DNA of 64,000 bases from Trichoderma breve (GCF_028502605.1 NC_079232.1:4464001-4528000); one strand, 5' to 3'; shown: positions 34,516 to 47,400, counted from the first letter of the stretch. Notes: generated by a model from the letters alone, not told the origin. Numbers and translations: made by a program.

Positions 34516-36509
34516 TGTACATGTACATGCGAATACTTGAACGTGCAATCATTCTGCCAAATTGACGTGTTACAGGAAAGACTGTGGCTCTCCTTTATTC
34601 AGCTGAGCCAACCTGCTTGTGCGAGCATCCATCAAATAATTTGATTGTATCAATTCTAATCTGCGTAGCACGTATTTCCACATCTGCAGCGGAACATCCG
34701 TCGACAAACGGGTCCAGAGGTAACCTGCAAGTTTTTGAAGGATGGTAGCACGAAGACTTTTCCAACAACAGTCGCACACTGCCTAACCAGGACTGACTGA
34801 CTTGATACATTACATGTAGCTTCATCCTCCTCCAAATCGTCCAGGGGGGCCTTCGAAACTTGCCTCTTTTGTCTCTACACACATGTGTCCAGTCTTTATC
34901 TCTACGTACCTACTCGTACATACGATCCATACTCCGAGTAGTATGTGAGACTAACAGGACCAGGGGGGATCCCACCGCCAAAACAAGCCGTGGGGATATG
35001 GCTCGAATGATTCCACACATCACACGCCTCTTGACTCGGGAGTGATAATTGTGCCATGCGAACCCATTTCATCGTTGCAATCCAGCCCTTGCCCGTTTCA
35101 TCTCTGCCGGCGACTTTTCTTTCTTGTTCTTTTTTTTCCCTTGCCCAATAACTTGTCTTGATAACGCCACATTCCAGCCTTCAGCCTTCAAACCACCACA
35201 CATTCCTTAGTCATCATCCCGCGTGTGTTTCACGGCATGACTTTGAACCCCTTCTCTCCACTAGGGCCGTGTTTCACCTTGATTGGGCTTTTCCAGCTCC
35301 TAGGACGAAACAGGACGGGACGGCTCTTATTTGCCTCTTTTCCTAGCAAACGGCCTTTAATAATCCAAGGTGAGGTGATGAGAATTTGGGGCGGGCGTTG
35401 GTTGCTTCGGACGAAATGCATTTGACGTCTCATGGCATTGAAATGAGCACCCGGCTGTTCCGCGTCGAATGACATACTCATTAAACACAGCACTAGACTT
35501 CTCCTTCTTACGAGTATACTTCATCTCTCCGTGGAGATGGTGGCTTTCCTTCAATTTACTTGCTTCAAATGCAGTACCAACCAACCAACATACGTGTAAT
35601 AGACCGAGTAAATGCACCGAGTAACAGCCTTTTTAGTACATGTAGCTTCAATCCATCCAGCAATCCTCCATTTACTCGTCACACTCGCTTTTACAACCCA
35701 AAGATGGCAGTCTTTTCCGCCAGACAAGACGAACCCAACAAGGCGCCTCATGTAAATGGAAAATCCCCATCAATTGGCCGAGCCAGCTTCCCGATCTGTA
35801 CCTTGTCGCAGCCCACGTCTACCATCACAACCTTGCCCAGTCTTTTTGCTGTAACATTATCAGTCAAATGCCGCCTCAGGCTTCATCAAGCCTTTTCAAA
35901 CTTTTCTACACTGCCCTAAACGCCCAGCTGAACAAAGCAAAATGTACAAACTCTAGCAGGGGTTCCAAGTATCACAGCCCGCTCATTGTCTCAGCCCACC
36001 CAGGCATAGAGATACAGACAACGTGAGCCAAAGCTTTCCAGCAGACGTGTGAGGCTCACCCATGACATGTACCCGACCCTTGTCGAGCTGTCGATCTGCC
36101 GTCAGAGCCCTGCTGTGCTTCTTATGCCTATTGCATATCCTACAAGGTAGTATGGAGTAGTTGTTGTGATTAATAGATTGTGCCTCTACTAGGCAGGCAA
36201 CTGTGTGTCTCGCTCTACCCGGTGTTTCAATTGAATTGATCAATATTGGTGTTTGTTATACCGTGTTTTCTCTCATCTCTCTCTTTCCTTGCGCCTCCTT
36301 ACTTGAGCTGATGAAATTGATCTGCAATTTTCACAATTTGGGTCTTTGTAAAGGGTGCTATGCAATTCCGTGTCTGCTTTACCCGCTCGGCTTGATATCA
36401 AAAGTCTTCATTCCTTTGCTCCATTATTATCGTAGGGTGCAATCGCAAAATCTGATATGCCAAAGGTATCGTAACAAAACATGAACAATGCAAAACTCCG
36501 AGATGCCAC

Positions 36510-37239
36510 TCATTTCTGAGCAACAAGCCTCTTGACCTTTTCCAACAACAATGAACTCTCCCTGCCCAGCTTTTTCTTGCCGTCCTTGTCCCTCGTCTTG
36601 GCCATGGCCTTTTTGAATCTCTCCCGCTCAGCCTGTTTCTGTGCTCGCTCTTCCATTCGTCGCTCATACTCTTTTCTCTTGGCATCGGCCTCTTGACGGC
36701 GATCCGCAGCCTTCTTCAGCTGCTTCTCGTAGTAGCCTGGGCGCCGAGTCCTCCGCCTCTGGCCGTCGCTGGGACCAGACGCCTCAGCTCCCACCTGTGC
36801 CATGTCTTCATCCTTAATCATGAGCTGCCTTGTGGGATGCATCTTTTCTCCTTCCTCTTCATTGCCCTCCTGGGCGTCGCCTTGTGCTGAGTTCACCTCA
36901 TCCTTGCCATCATCCTCATCATCACCGTGACTGGGCCGGGCTTTGGCTTCCTCTGCAGCCTTAATCTTGGCGTACTCCTTCTTGACCTTGGCTCTGTGAA
37001 TTAAATCACGCTTCTTCTGATCGACTACATTCAAGACAATTGTGTAAGTTTCATTCTTTGAGCTCAGGACACAGCCATGTGAAGTGAGATGAAAAAATCT
37101 GTAGGGAAAAAATTTGAACGTTACCTTTACGGCGCCATGGCCCGTCTGGCAGATTCTCGGGTCCGACTCTGAAGCCGTGTTTCTTCTTTGGGGCTTCTGA
37201 CGTGGTGCCTGCGCCCTCAGATGCTCCTTTGGGGGCCAT
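36510..37239 (-). CDS. FYV7: rRNA-processing protein FYV7
   Basis: The exons are 37239-37125 and 37024-36510 (209 aa). The 100-nt GT-AG intron has a GTAACG donor and an ATGTAG acceptor. The protein is very charged. An N-terminal segment HGFRVGPENLPDGPWRRK leads into VDQKKRDLIHRAKVKKEYAKIK, then an acidic middle, then RRPGYYEKQLKKAADRRQEA and a long basic helix. This is the Fyv7 pattern: a small nucleolar/pre-40S factor needed for 35S pre-rRNA processing in yeast (family knowledge). The start used is the ATG giving MAPKGAS. It is divergent from the Atos-family gene with a 1.1 kb spacer. Confidence 0.87.
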
Positions 37240-38367
37240 TAGGCTTGTCAAGACGAATCAATATCGTCTTTGCCTCGTTTTTTCTTATGCCCTGTAACTG
37301 CTTTTGGAGCAAAAGTGAGTATGCCGGTGAGGCGCGAGGTGAGAGCAGGCCGCTAGCCCTTTTGGTGCTGGGCAGTGGGGTGAGCGCGAGTGTAGCGCCA
37401 TAATCGGGAGCCCCTCACAGGTGAGCACTGAAGGACACGCCGGAACAGCGCACCATCTCGCTATTCCAGCGGCACTGCCGGCAGGTGGGGTGCTGTAGCC
37501 CGCTGTACATGCGAGTACAGTAGGCGAGTACAAGCTGAGAGCTGCGTGCGCCTTTGCTGGGCCAAGTACCTGATCAACAGATGGAAGCGGAGCCAGATGC
37601 AAGTCATGCGACGACATTCATGGTGAGACAGAAGGGCGTGTTAAAGAACATTTATGAATTTCATTTTCAAGTATTCGTGATTTTAGCTGGAACAGGACCT
37701 ATGATGCAGCTACATTCCCACGGCTCATCATCGTCATTGAGAGGCCTAATAAAGGCATCAATGCTATCAAACATTAGGCCGTGCTCAATATCATCCTTCT
37801 CAAATCCATGAGGTGCCAATGCACCTTATCTTAGGCGCATGCCCTATGGCCTGTAAATGATCCCCAAACTCCACTAACGTGCGCTATCCGGCGTCCCGCT
37901 ATCGGCATTTCACGGGGCCCTTTGGGCTCCGACGTAATGTTTGCGTGATTCACCGCCCAACGACACCCCGGCAGTATGTAGACTACTTGAGTAAACACAA
38001 GAAACTTTGTTCCCTTGTCCATCCAAGCTGAAGCATTTCTACTCGCCCCCAACCGAAAGCAACGCTGCCCTCGTCTACCTGCAGCGACCCTTGCTACAGA
38101 CGTGCAGCAACCGAAGCAAGACACCCCCGTAGCTCAGCTTTTCCGCCGGCATCTTCCCTACCTAGCACGAGAACATCAGCGAACGTCCCGCTTGGATGAA
38201 CAGCCCGGCCAGTAGATCGATTCCGATGGTGACGTTTCCGGCTGCGGCTGCGTCCATCATCCCGGCGGCAGAGATTTTCAATACTCATGCTTTCTTTTTC
38301 TCATGATACGGTAATTTCCAGCTGCTTTGGAGCTGCTGCGGAACCACCGCCATAAAATCGGCCGCAA
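37240..38367. other. Divergent spacer FYV7 / Atos-family gene
   Basis: This 1.1 kb stretch between divergently transcribed genes should hold both promoters. No gene is recognised. A GTACCTG word lies near 37564-37570. Confidence 0.5.
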
Positions 38368-40801
38368 ATGCCCATCTTCCAGGACGACATTCATCATGAA
38401 TCGCCGGCCTCTAGCCCTATCGCTATTGAGCCGGCACCCTCGAGGAGCCGTCGCTTGTCTGAGGAGAGTCTACGAACCGAACTTTGCGAAGGGCCGGTTC
38501 CCGATAGCCCTATGCATTCATCGACAACAAAGGGCGACGAGGAGAACAGGATATCGGATAGAGCCGAGCTGATAGAGAGGTTGAAACGGGGAGAGAGCCC
38601 AACTTGGGTCCCCAACCGACATGTAAGCCCAAGCATAGCGCATATCTCTAGAGGCTTTTCGTACTTCTTGCTAACCAAATCCTCTCCAGCTTGAGTCGAT
38701 TCTTCAGCATGAAAACTCCCATAGCGCCCAGGAGCAAGGCAGAACCTCACCCGAGTCACCTAATCTCCTACCGCCAGCGCCGATTACACCAGACAAAACC
38801 AAGCTGCCAGAGTCGGCCGATGCGAGACTACGAGATGGGCTGAGCATCGAACGACCGAGATCAGCCTTTCATAGCGGCGATTTCACGAGCGACGTAACAG
38901 CATCTGAGAATGGGCAGCACAACGACCCGGGCAGGCCTGGTGCCCAAGGACGAATGACGACTGAGCATGCTTGGTTCGCAACCTCACCACCTAGACACTT
39001 TACGCCATTTCCCTACGGAGTAAGGGCCCATGGTAGGAGAACACATCCGCTGGATACAGATATCGCCGATGGCTTCAAGTCCGATACCTCTCCTCTATCA
39101 ACATCATTGTCCAGCTTCGCGTATCAACCTCCGACTAGTCCCCTTGCCCAGTCTGAGACGAATGAAGATGTCGACTTCTCTACGCCTCCTGAATTCCCCT
39201 CTATGAAATACAAGTCAACGTGGCGACACCAGCTCAACTCAAATCATTCTTCGCCATTTCATCCTCCCTCCTCAAGGTCACGGCCACAGTCACGATTTCC
39301 GCCACGACGAGAGGGTGCTCTGCCATATCAAGCCCACCAGCCTCGCCGCTCTTTGACTTCTACCCCTACTTTCCCCCACAGTCACCACCACTTCTCCTCT
39401 CCTCAAACGCCAGCCTTGCTGCGCTCTCGACGACAATCCTTTGGCCCAGACACCTCGCCCATCCAGCACGCCTCCATGGTTGGTTCATACGAAGAGAGCA
39501 TTCTGCGTGGCCGCATGTCAACAACACCATCAAAGCCATTTGAGTTTGTTGCCCAGATTGGCGTAATGGGAAAGGGCAACTGCAAATCCAGCCTCAGATG
39601 CCCGCGGCATGTAACTCTCCCCTTCCCCGCCGTCTACTATAGCTACGGTGGTGCTCCCCATGGGAGATCGCTCCTTGACGACGGCCCAAGCCCATACGTC
39701 GGCCAGATTGACTTGGAGAACGGACTTTCCAACCCCGAAGAGGAGTCGAGATCGCGAAGAAAGGCACAAAGCCGGTACAGTGACAGAAAGCAGCAGGCCA
39801 GCAGCGAAACAGCCGGGTTGAGTGTCCAAGAAACGGAGGCGGATCGAGAACGGCAAAAGGCTGCCAAGTCCAAGCGCCTACCGGCTTCTCCGAGAGCGCC
39901 CCCAGGAGGAAGCTATAGAATCCCTGAAACAGGGCAGATTCAAATCGTCATCAAAAACCCAAACAAGACAGCAGTCAAACTCTTTCTAGTGCCATATGAC
40001 TTGACCGGCATGATGCCAGGAACCAAGACTTTTATCCGCCAGCGCAGTTATTCTGCTGGTCCCATAATTGATAATGTACCAAACATGTCCCAGGCGGACG
40101 GCGACCGCCCCATTCTCCGATATCTCGTTCACTTGCACATTTGCTCGCCCGCCAAGGGGCGCTTTTACCTGTACAAGAGCATTCGCATTGTTTTTGCAAA
40201 CCGGGTGCCTGACGGCAAGGAGAAGCTGCGTAACGAAACAACGTTGCCCGAACCGCGCTTCTCTCCCTACAAGCCCATCCGTGTGATGAATCCTCCGCTT
40301 TCGACCTCCAGTGGCGCGGGAGCCATGTTGGCCAACGAAAAGGCCTTGCGGCGGCGCAGCCTGGGCATTTTCATGAGCGGCAACACGTCGAACTTTGATG
40401 GTATTGACGGCCTTGCATCTCCTGAGGAAATGCCAATGACGGCTCCGTCGCCCGGCTCTGATCGCGGCAGCGTCACTCCCATGGAATTAATCCCACTGCG
40501 TCTTCCGCAGCCAAACACCCCTGGTAATGAGAGCAATGGTGGTTCTGGTGGAGCCGTCGTGGAACATGCTTCACTCAATGGTTCGTCTTCTCTAGCCAAC
40601 AGCCGCCCGTTCACCAAGGACTCGGGAGGCGTTGACACCTGGGGCCCATCGCAATACGAGAAGCTCAACAGGGGCGATGCCGGCTACGGAGGGAACGCTT
40701 TTAGCCGCTCTGCTTCTAGCAGCTCTCCTGGAAATGCTCCTGAGGGACTGCTCTCTCAGCGCCTGCGTGGCCTAGGCGTAAAGCCTCAGCAGACGGACTG
40801 A
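38368..40801 (+). CDS. Atos/FAM214-family protein
   Basis: The exons are 38368-38622 and 38690-40801 (788 aa). The 67-nt intron has a GTAAGC donor, a CTAAC branch motif and a CCAG acceptor, between codons. A disordered Ser/Pro-rich N-terminal half precedes the conserved Atos domain at about residues 351-405 (SYEESILRGRMSTTPSKPF and GKGNCKSSLRCP). A second conserved block lies at about 500-620 (GQIQIVIKNPNKTAVKLFLV, DRPILRYLVHLHI, RIVFANRVPDGKEKLRNE). This second block is the one annotated in databases as a meiotic chromosome-segregation domain. Atos proteins act as transcription regulators in animals; the fungal role is poorly known. A TACGGAGTA word falls inside the coding sequence at 39014-39022. 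The tail is disordered. Confidence 0.88.
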
Positions 40802-41494
40802 GCAATGAGACTTATCCGTCATTCTGCTTCCGTGCAAGATTGAACAGTGTCTTCGCGGTCATTTGCTTCAGAGCATGTACATCATATTCACCTACGTTCT
40901 ATTTTCTTTTTTTTTTTTATCCTTTTTCGTCATGACATACCACACTCATCCCAGGTGATATTGGACGTTGGAACACTAGAAGACACAGGATTGAGTCCTG
41001 TTCAAAGCTCTTCTCGATTGGGCGGATTATATTTTTCGGCATAGATTACTTTTTACTGGTTCTTTTCCCCTCCTCATATTTTCGATGCAATTAGGTGAGT
41101 AGTTGTTATTTTGACGCTGCGCCCTCCATTCTGTGACTTTTCAAAAGCACGTGTACACTCAACTACCTTACACTTTTACTGTGCGCCTTAACCTACATGT
41201 ATCAAGACATGGTGTTGGCTTCCCATTAATGCAGAAGATGAAAAGTATTTTTAAGCTTCAGTAGCTAAATATAATAAAAATCAATTCAGTTCTTTGGACA
41301 AAGCTGAAATTGGGTGTGTAAATAATTTGAACGTTCGTTCTCCTCTCGCAATACAGACAGCTGTAGCTCTATATTCCAATAAGCGGTCTTGGTGGGATAC
41401 GCCCCGTTTACTGAATAACTGTCTTATATGAAGTCAACCTCTCTCAAAGCTATAAGACTGAACGTCAAACTCAAGCCTTTTGATTTAAGGGACA
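40802..41494. other. Spacer Atos-family gene / RRG7
   Basis: This A/T-rich spacer has a long T run near 40905-40919 and presumably carries the Atos-family 3' UTR and the RRG7 promoter. No gene is seen. Confidence 0.5.
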
Positions 41495-42265
41495 ATGCCA
41501 CGCTATGGCATACTCTTCAATACCACAGGCATTATCCGCAATCATGCTGCCGTCAAAATACCCCGTATGATGCCCGCTGTCCGCGGGTTTGCAAGTGCAA
41601 CAACGTCTACAAAGTCCAAGCCGAAGCAGCATAACTCTTCCTCCTCCTCCTCCTCCTCCTCTTCTTCTTCCTCTCCGCTGGTGTCTCTGTCGCCGCAGCA
41701 CTCTGACCTCGAGTCTTTCCTCGAGGACGCAAAACGACGGGGACTGGACGAGAAATCGCCCTTCTTCACGGGGACGCGGTACGAGTACCTCGTGTTAGAG
41801 CGTTTAGCACGATACGGCTTCTCGCTGCGCAGAATAGGCGGCGCATCAGATTTTGGCGTCGACTTAGTAGGCGAATGGACGGTACCATCATCAACAACCC
41901 CAGCAATCAAAGTCCTGGTGCAGTGTAAAGGCGGGATCCAGCGGGTAGGCCCGCACATGATCCGGGAGCTGGAAGGATCCTTCGCCGGGGCGCCGGCCGG
42001 GTGGAGGGGGCAAGGCGTGCTGGGGCTGCTTGTGGCGGAGAAGACTGCGACGAAGGGCATGAGGGATGCGCTGGGTAGGGCGGGGATGCCCATGGGGTAT
42101 TTTTGTTGTGAGGGGGAGGATGGGGTTGTGAGGCAGATGCTTTGGAATCAGAGGGCGGAAGAGAGGGGGTTGGAGGGCGTTGATGTTGCATTGAGGAGGG
42201 GAGGGGGGAGGGATGTTGGTGAGGTTGTTCTTGTTAAGAATGGAGAGCCGTTGCCGTTTGTTTGA
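41495..42265 (+). CDS. RRG7: Mitochondrial Rrg7-like protein (DUF2034, restriction-endonuclease-like)
   Basis: A single exon encodes 256 aa. The N-terminus is basic and hydroxylated, consistent with a mitochondrial presequence. A 13-serine run at 48-60 is encoded by a TCC/TCT microsatellite. The conserved domain starts at SFLEDAKRRGL. It shows GTRYE (E97), GGASDFGVDLVGEW (D119 and D123) and VLVQCK (Q143, K145), the order of acidic residues and QxK expected for an Mrr-like nuclease fold. Yeast Rrg7 is required for respiratory growth (family knowledge). Nuclease activity here is inference from motifs. An internal Met at 25-26 is an alternative start. The gene is convergent with the acidic SQ-rich gene, 278 bases away. 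Confidence 0.87.
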   Translation: MPRYGILFNTTGIIRNHAAVKIPRMMPAVRGFASATTSTKSKPKQHNSSSSSSSSSSSSSPLVSLSPQHSDLESFLEDAKRRGLDEKSPFFTGTRYEYLVLERLARYGFSLRRIGGASDFGVDLVGEWTVPSSTTPAIKVLVQCKGGIQRVGPHMIRELEGSFAGAPAGWRGQGVLGLLVAEKTATKGMRDALGRAGMPMGYFCCEGEDGVVRQMLWNQRAEERGLEGVDVALRRGGGRDVGEVVLVKNGEPLPFV

Positions 42266-42543
42266 AGAGAGCTTCATGCTCACTCACTTGCTGTTGAAGC
42301 TGGAGGGTTTCACGAGCAGCATGGATCTTGACTCACACACGTTGAAGCCAGTCAGGTCAAGGCTACGCTGCCGCTGGCATGTCGAGTCCCCCCCTTTGCT
42401 TAGAATAGGGGAAAGTGAAAACCCCGTAGATGAAAGCAAACCCTCCGCTTGATTATAAGCATCAACATGTTACACCAACATCTCAAGAGACTACCCAAAA
42501 CAAAAGGTTCATCCATAGTATTCCATACACAGCGAAAAAAAGA

Positions 42544-43140
42544 TCAATCATCCCACACAGCCGCCTTCGCCTTCTCCGCCAACTCCTTCTGCCTCTCCTC
42601 CTCAGCCCTCTCCGCATCCCGCCTCTTCTTCTCCTGCTCCCTCACCGACCGCTGGTACGCCCTCTGCTCCTCCGTCTGCCGCGGCGCCTTGAGCCCCAAC
42701 CCCGCCGCAATCATGCGCCTCGCCACGGCGTCCGTCTTCTCCGGCCTCTTCGCCGGCGTCCCGGCCCCGCTCCCCGACGCCGACGTCGCCATCGGGCTCT
42801 GGCTCTGACTCTGGCTTTGGCTCTGGCTGTGGCTCTGGCTGCCGAGAGACGCCCACTCATGAGGCGAGTCGTAGCCTAAAGGCGAGGCGGGTGTTGGCGG
42901 CGGGACGGCGGGCGTGGCGAGTGACGAGGGAGTTGATGTGCCTGCTTCTGCTTCCGCGTCCTTGTCTGTGGACTGGTCGTCTTCTTCTTCCTCGTCGGAA
43001 ACGTCCTCGTCTTCCCATGAGTCTGCTACGGGCTTCTTGGCCTTTGCGGCCTTGCCTTTGGATGCCGCTTTTGCGGAGTCAATTGCGAGCTTTGAGATTG
43101 CGGACTCCATTTCGTCCTTGTCTTTTAGTACCGAGGCCAT
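42544..43140 (-). CDS. Conserved fungal acidic protein with SQ-rich stretch
   Basis: A single exon encodes 198 aa. The N-terminal short helix (MESAISKLAIDS) is followed by KPVADSWEDEDVSDEEEED, an acidic tract. Then comes a Pro-rich segment, an alternating Ser-Gln stretch (SQSHSQSQSQSQSQSP) and a conserved-looking C-terminal region (KTDAVARRMIAAGLGLKAPRQ) that runs into a highly charged helix ending AVWDD. I recall similar uncharacterised proteins across Pezizomycotina but know no function. The start is the first ATG after a stop-containing leader. Codon use and the conserved C-terminus support coding. Confidence 0.8.
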   Translation of the reverse strand: MASVLKDKDEMESAISKLAIDSAKAASKGKAAKAKKPVADSWEDEDVSDEEEEDDQSTDKDAEAEAGTSTPSSLATPAVPPPTPASPLGYDSPHEWASLGSQSHSQSQSQSQSQSPMATSASGSGAGTPAKRPEKTDAVARRMIAAGLGLKAPRQTEEQRAYQRSVREQEKKRRDAERAEEERQKELAEKAKAAVWDD

Positions 43141-44433
43141 GATGAAATATGAGATGAGAGGTGATGAGATGAGAGTGATTTTGTTATATTGGGTACGGGG
43201 TTTCTTTTAATCTCTTATGACGCAAAACGTAGCCGGGTGGGCGTATAAGCGCAGCTTTGTGGTGAGATGCCCCGCGCGATCAGGTTTGTTCTGCGCTGGC
43301 AACCCTCGCTCAAAGTGATGGTTCACTAAAAGTGGGTCCGAGATAAGAGATAGTTGGAGGGATTGAATAAATTGTATGTGTTGTCTTTGTTTGGTTTCTG
43401 CTTTGGTGTTTATGGATGAGTTGATTGAATGGTACGACTTTACAATAGAGTTGTGCTAGAGTAGATGTTCCAACCTAAATGCCCACTTACGGTCACGTGC
43501 TTCATCTTTCGTTATATCAAGCTTCCGATTTTCACTGTGAATACCATCGCTGCCGTTTTGCTGTTATCCATGTCGTTTCTACGATTTCTGCTCTCTAATA
43601 AAGGGCAGTATGTCAAATTGTGTACAAATTACATCTCCTGACGTAGACTTGAGATGCCGGGCAGCCAAGTTCGGACGCTGGGTAGCCATTTAGTCTCGAT
43701 TACCCTATAATTCGATTAACTGACCTGCATCTTCTTCATTTCACTTATCTTATGTCTGAATCCATCATTCAAAATGGTCATAGAGCCTTTATTTACTATA
43801 TATTAGCTCGTTCTATGCTCGGAATACTGTATAGTAAGTAATAGCGCTCTCCAAAGTTCAATATATCTGTCCTATGACGAAGCCTATGGATTCACGGTTC
43901 ACTCCATGCTTGACAGCAACTATATATATAGGTATATCATCTATCAGCTTCTAAAAGCTCATCACAATGGCCAAAATCGGCTCAAAAGCCCAATCCCATT
44001 ACCATTTTCACATTTAGAGAAAATAAAACTATTTATTATCTGCATCCACCACCCATACACATCCAACAACTTCCCTCCCGCCCTCCAACACACATCCCCT
44101 TATTTTCAATTCCGCAACTCACACGCACCCCCCAATCCTCATAGGCACACGCCATCGCCCTCCCTTTTTTTTCTCCTTCTTTTTCCCAATTTTTATAACA
44201 ACTGCCAAAAGGGTATTATTTGCTTGTCAGTGACTCATACAGGTTCATGTCCATCTATTTCCCATTTTCAGTAACATCTCATCTCATCTTGAACAAAAAC
44301 TCCCACATGCCTCATAACATTTCGTAAATGAGAAAAAAAAAAAAAAAAGAAGGAAAAAAAATATAAGTAAAGGGGAAAAAACACCTCTATATAGCTTTTG
44401 TTTTTGTTTTCAACCAGTATTTTTTGTTTTGTT
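43141..44433. other. Spacer upstream of the SQ-rich gene, downstream of MOR2
   Basis: No gene is recognised in this 1.3 kb, largely A/T-rich stretch. It holds an uninterrupted run of 16 A at 44333-44348 and C/A-rich tracts at about 44040-44160. Confidence 0.5.
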
Positions 44434-47400
44434 TTAAATAACGTCGCCTTGTCCAGGTATATTCGTCACGTATAACTTGCTCGACATCTTGGGAACAGGC
44501 TGCGGCGGCGCTTTATCTCTCTGCCGCTCCCGAGACCTGCTTGTGAGGCGCAAAAAGTTTGGGTTCGGAGCGCCCTGTCTGTTGCTCCCCAGTGAAAACG
44601 ATGCGTCGTCCATGCTTCCCAGATCGATTCTCTCGTCGTCTGCGTCTGAAAAGCCGCCCATGACCAGCTCGTCATCAGATGCAAAATCATGCGGGTAATG
44701 AGACGACGGTGCGGAAGGCGATGTAATGGAGCGAGCGTGGAGACCGGGGCGAGTTGGGGGCGATAGGACACGACCGACAGTGAATGCCCCCGGAGTCATC
44801 GTATTGGCAGCATGCTCTCGAGAAAAGACCACTGCGGGTCGATCAACAAATCCGTTTTGAAACGAAGTGTTATTAGTGGACGCTTCATGCAGGATTGGCA
44901 ATATCTGTTCGTCGTAGAGCTCTGTTCCCGTCTCATACGACTCGGGAGTAAACTCGGTAATAGTAAGAGAGGAGCGTCCATCATCATCCGTGTGAGGACT
45001 CGCAGGCTCGTCAAAGAAGTCATCAAGGCTATCCAGCTTGGTGACTAGATCGCCTGGGTGAACATCCACTCGGGCCTCATCAGACAGCATTGTTTCCGAG
45101 CGCTCCAGGGAATCAAAGTATCCATAGGGAAAGTCTTCCGAATGGAACTCAACTTCCGCCGTAGGAGTGGGTTCGGTCGACGAGCCTTCAGCACTTTGGC
45201 ACATGTAAAAGGCGGCGTGGATATTGGCTCTTGTAGCCTCCGTCTTCCGAGCGGGAACAGGAATGGCCCATCCGGACAATTCTGGAATACCAAAGAGGCT
45301 CTGAGCGCGTTCGTACTCCTTCCGCACAGCTTTGGATGTTAAGCGAGCCATGCTCATTCTCAGATGCTGCTTGTCCATGTGGCTTCCAGACATGGTCATG
45401 ATGTTATCCAACACCTCGAGAGCCCCCATGCAAAACTCGGACTGCAAAAGGCGCAACAGCGGGGATATGAGATCAGAGCCGTGGACTGCAATTTCTGGGT
45501 TGCGCATATCAATATCTGGAATTACTAGGCAGAGGATACGCATAGTTTGAACCTTGACCCAGGAGAGCGAGTTGGTAAGCAGCCCAATCAGAAACGTAAT
45601 CATCTTAAACTCCATATGCGGCAGATAAAACTCGCGGAGTGCTCCAAAGAGCTGGTTCATGAAATCCTCGGCGATTTGGAAGTGGTCGGAAATCAAGCCG
45701 TCCATAATAAGCGCAATGCCTTCGAGACCCTGCCTATCGGATTCGGCGAGGAGTATCCTGGCCGTGTTTGTTGCCTCTGGGCTAAGACCACCGCGTTCTA
45801 GTTCGTCCAGAAAACGTGGAAAGTTGGCCAGCAAAGCAAAGAATAGTCGGTTGTCATCTCCAATGAGGCCATCTCCGGGGAGCATGACGAGCTTATCCAT
45901 AATGTCGAGCGTTGGCTGCCAGCAAAGCGATGATCTTAAGCCTTTGTGAAGTAAGGGCTGAAGCCCTTCAAACTGGCCCTCCCACCGACTTGGTTGTCCA
46001 TCTGCAATCAATCTCCTCACATTGGGTGCTCTAAAGTCGACTTTGCCAATCAACTCGTCCAGCATCTCTACCGCCTCGAGGAATTCACGCTCATTGATAG
46101 ACTCCAAGCATGCGCATGTAGTCCAGAACAGCTGCGGGAAGGTGATGAGTTTCTCAGAGTCCAATTTGACGATGAGCGTCTTGAGGGTTGTCAGAATCTC
46201 CATAGAGAATGCTTGAATTTCAGGGTCCTCGTCCGCAATCGTGTTTGAAAGGCGGGCAAGCATATCTCCAAGCATGAACTGGTCCAGGGACGTGAGGACG
46301 CATCGGAAGATCTGAAATGAGCGACATGCCAAGTGTCTAACCGGGCACGAAGTAGCCCATGTCAACGACAACCTGCCCCATTGTTCTTTGATTCCCGGGA
46401 ACGATACCTCAAAGGTTCTTACGACCTCATTTGTGAGATATTCCATGCTTGGAGGGACCTTGTTCTCATGATCATTGACTTTTCCATTGCTGTCTTCGTA
46501 GCTCCACACAACGGAACGGTCATGCCGACGAACCAAATCTATCAATTCCTCTATGGATTCCTTGTGATGGGGATCTGTCTGGTCATCAATGCGTGACATG
46601 ACCAGCTCATGAATGAGATGCACCAACATCTCGCGAGCCTGCTCCTGGACCAACGGAGTGTAGTGATCCCAAAGCACGGTAACAACATGTAGTAGAAGCG
46701 GGACGCTCTCCTGTGTAAGGTGGACTGGAGACACCATGAGATCCACGAGCAAAATTAGCGAAAGCTGACCGAGAGAAAACCCGGCCTGTTTTGTGCCCAC
46801 GGGGAGAGCCTCCGCCAAATCTGCACAGTAAGGCAGGCTGCTGGTGTCAGGCGGCGCCTGTGATATCCCACTCTTTTCGATGGGGACCATGGCTTTGGGG
46901 TTGATCTGCATCAGCAGAAACTCGACAACTTTGATGCCAGGCGCGCTGTTGGATGTGGAAAGGAAGACGACAATTTGTTTGGCGTACTCGACAAAGTTCT
47001 GTTCACGTCGCTCTAGGCACAGCTGCATGATGAAATCCAGCACGAGACGCACGTTCCCAAGATGCGGTCCAGTAGCAAGCGCTTGCCATAGGGCTTGGAC
47101 TTCATTGTGCAGGGCGCCCCCTGACTTGATTGTGATTTCCAACAGGTTCGCCAAAAGCACGTAGGATTGCGCTGTAGGGCCACCATTCGGATCCAGCGTC
47201 AGTTCAATGGCCTGGATCCAGGGCAAAACAACTGCGACGACATTTCGCTGCGCTGCCGGCTGAAGGTCCTTGAAGTACAAGGTAAACTCAGAGATGACAT
47301 GGAAGGCGAGTTCCGTGTACTGATTAGCGAGTCGCTTTGAGATCTCAAACTGGGCCAACTTGTACACAGCTTGAGTTTTATCTGAGATGCTAATGTCAAA

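Larger units (their letters stand above)
32374..36509. other. 4.1 kb gene-poor region rich in GTAC motifs
   Basis: No convincing gene is seen. Repeated short elements occur: GGACCCCCC three times within 75 bases, CAGGTAC/GTACCTG several times including a perfect 10-bp inverted repeat, two TACGGAGTA motifs (33652-33660, 34071-34079), and an 18-bp tandem duplication at 34480-34515. Right of 35100 the sequence carries T-rich tracts near the downstream side of FYV7. Confidence 0.5.
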
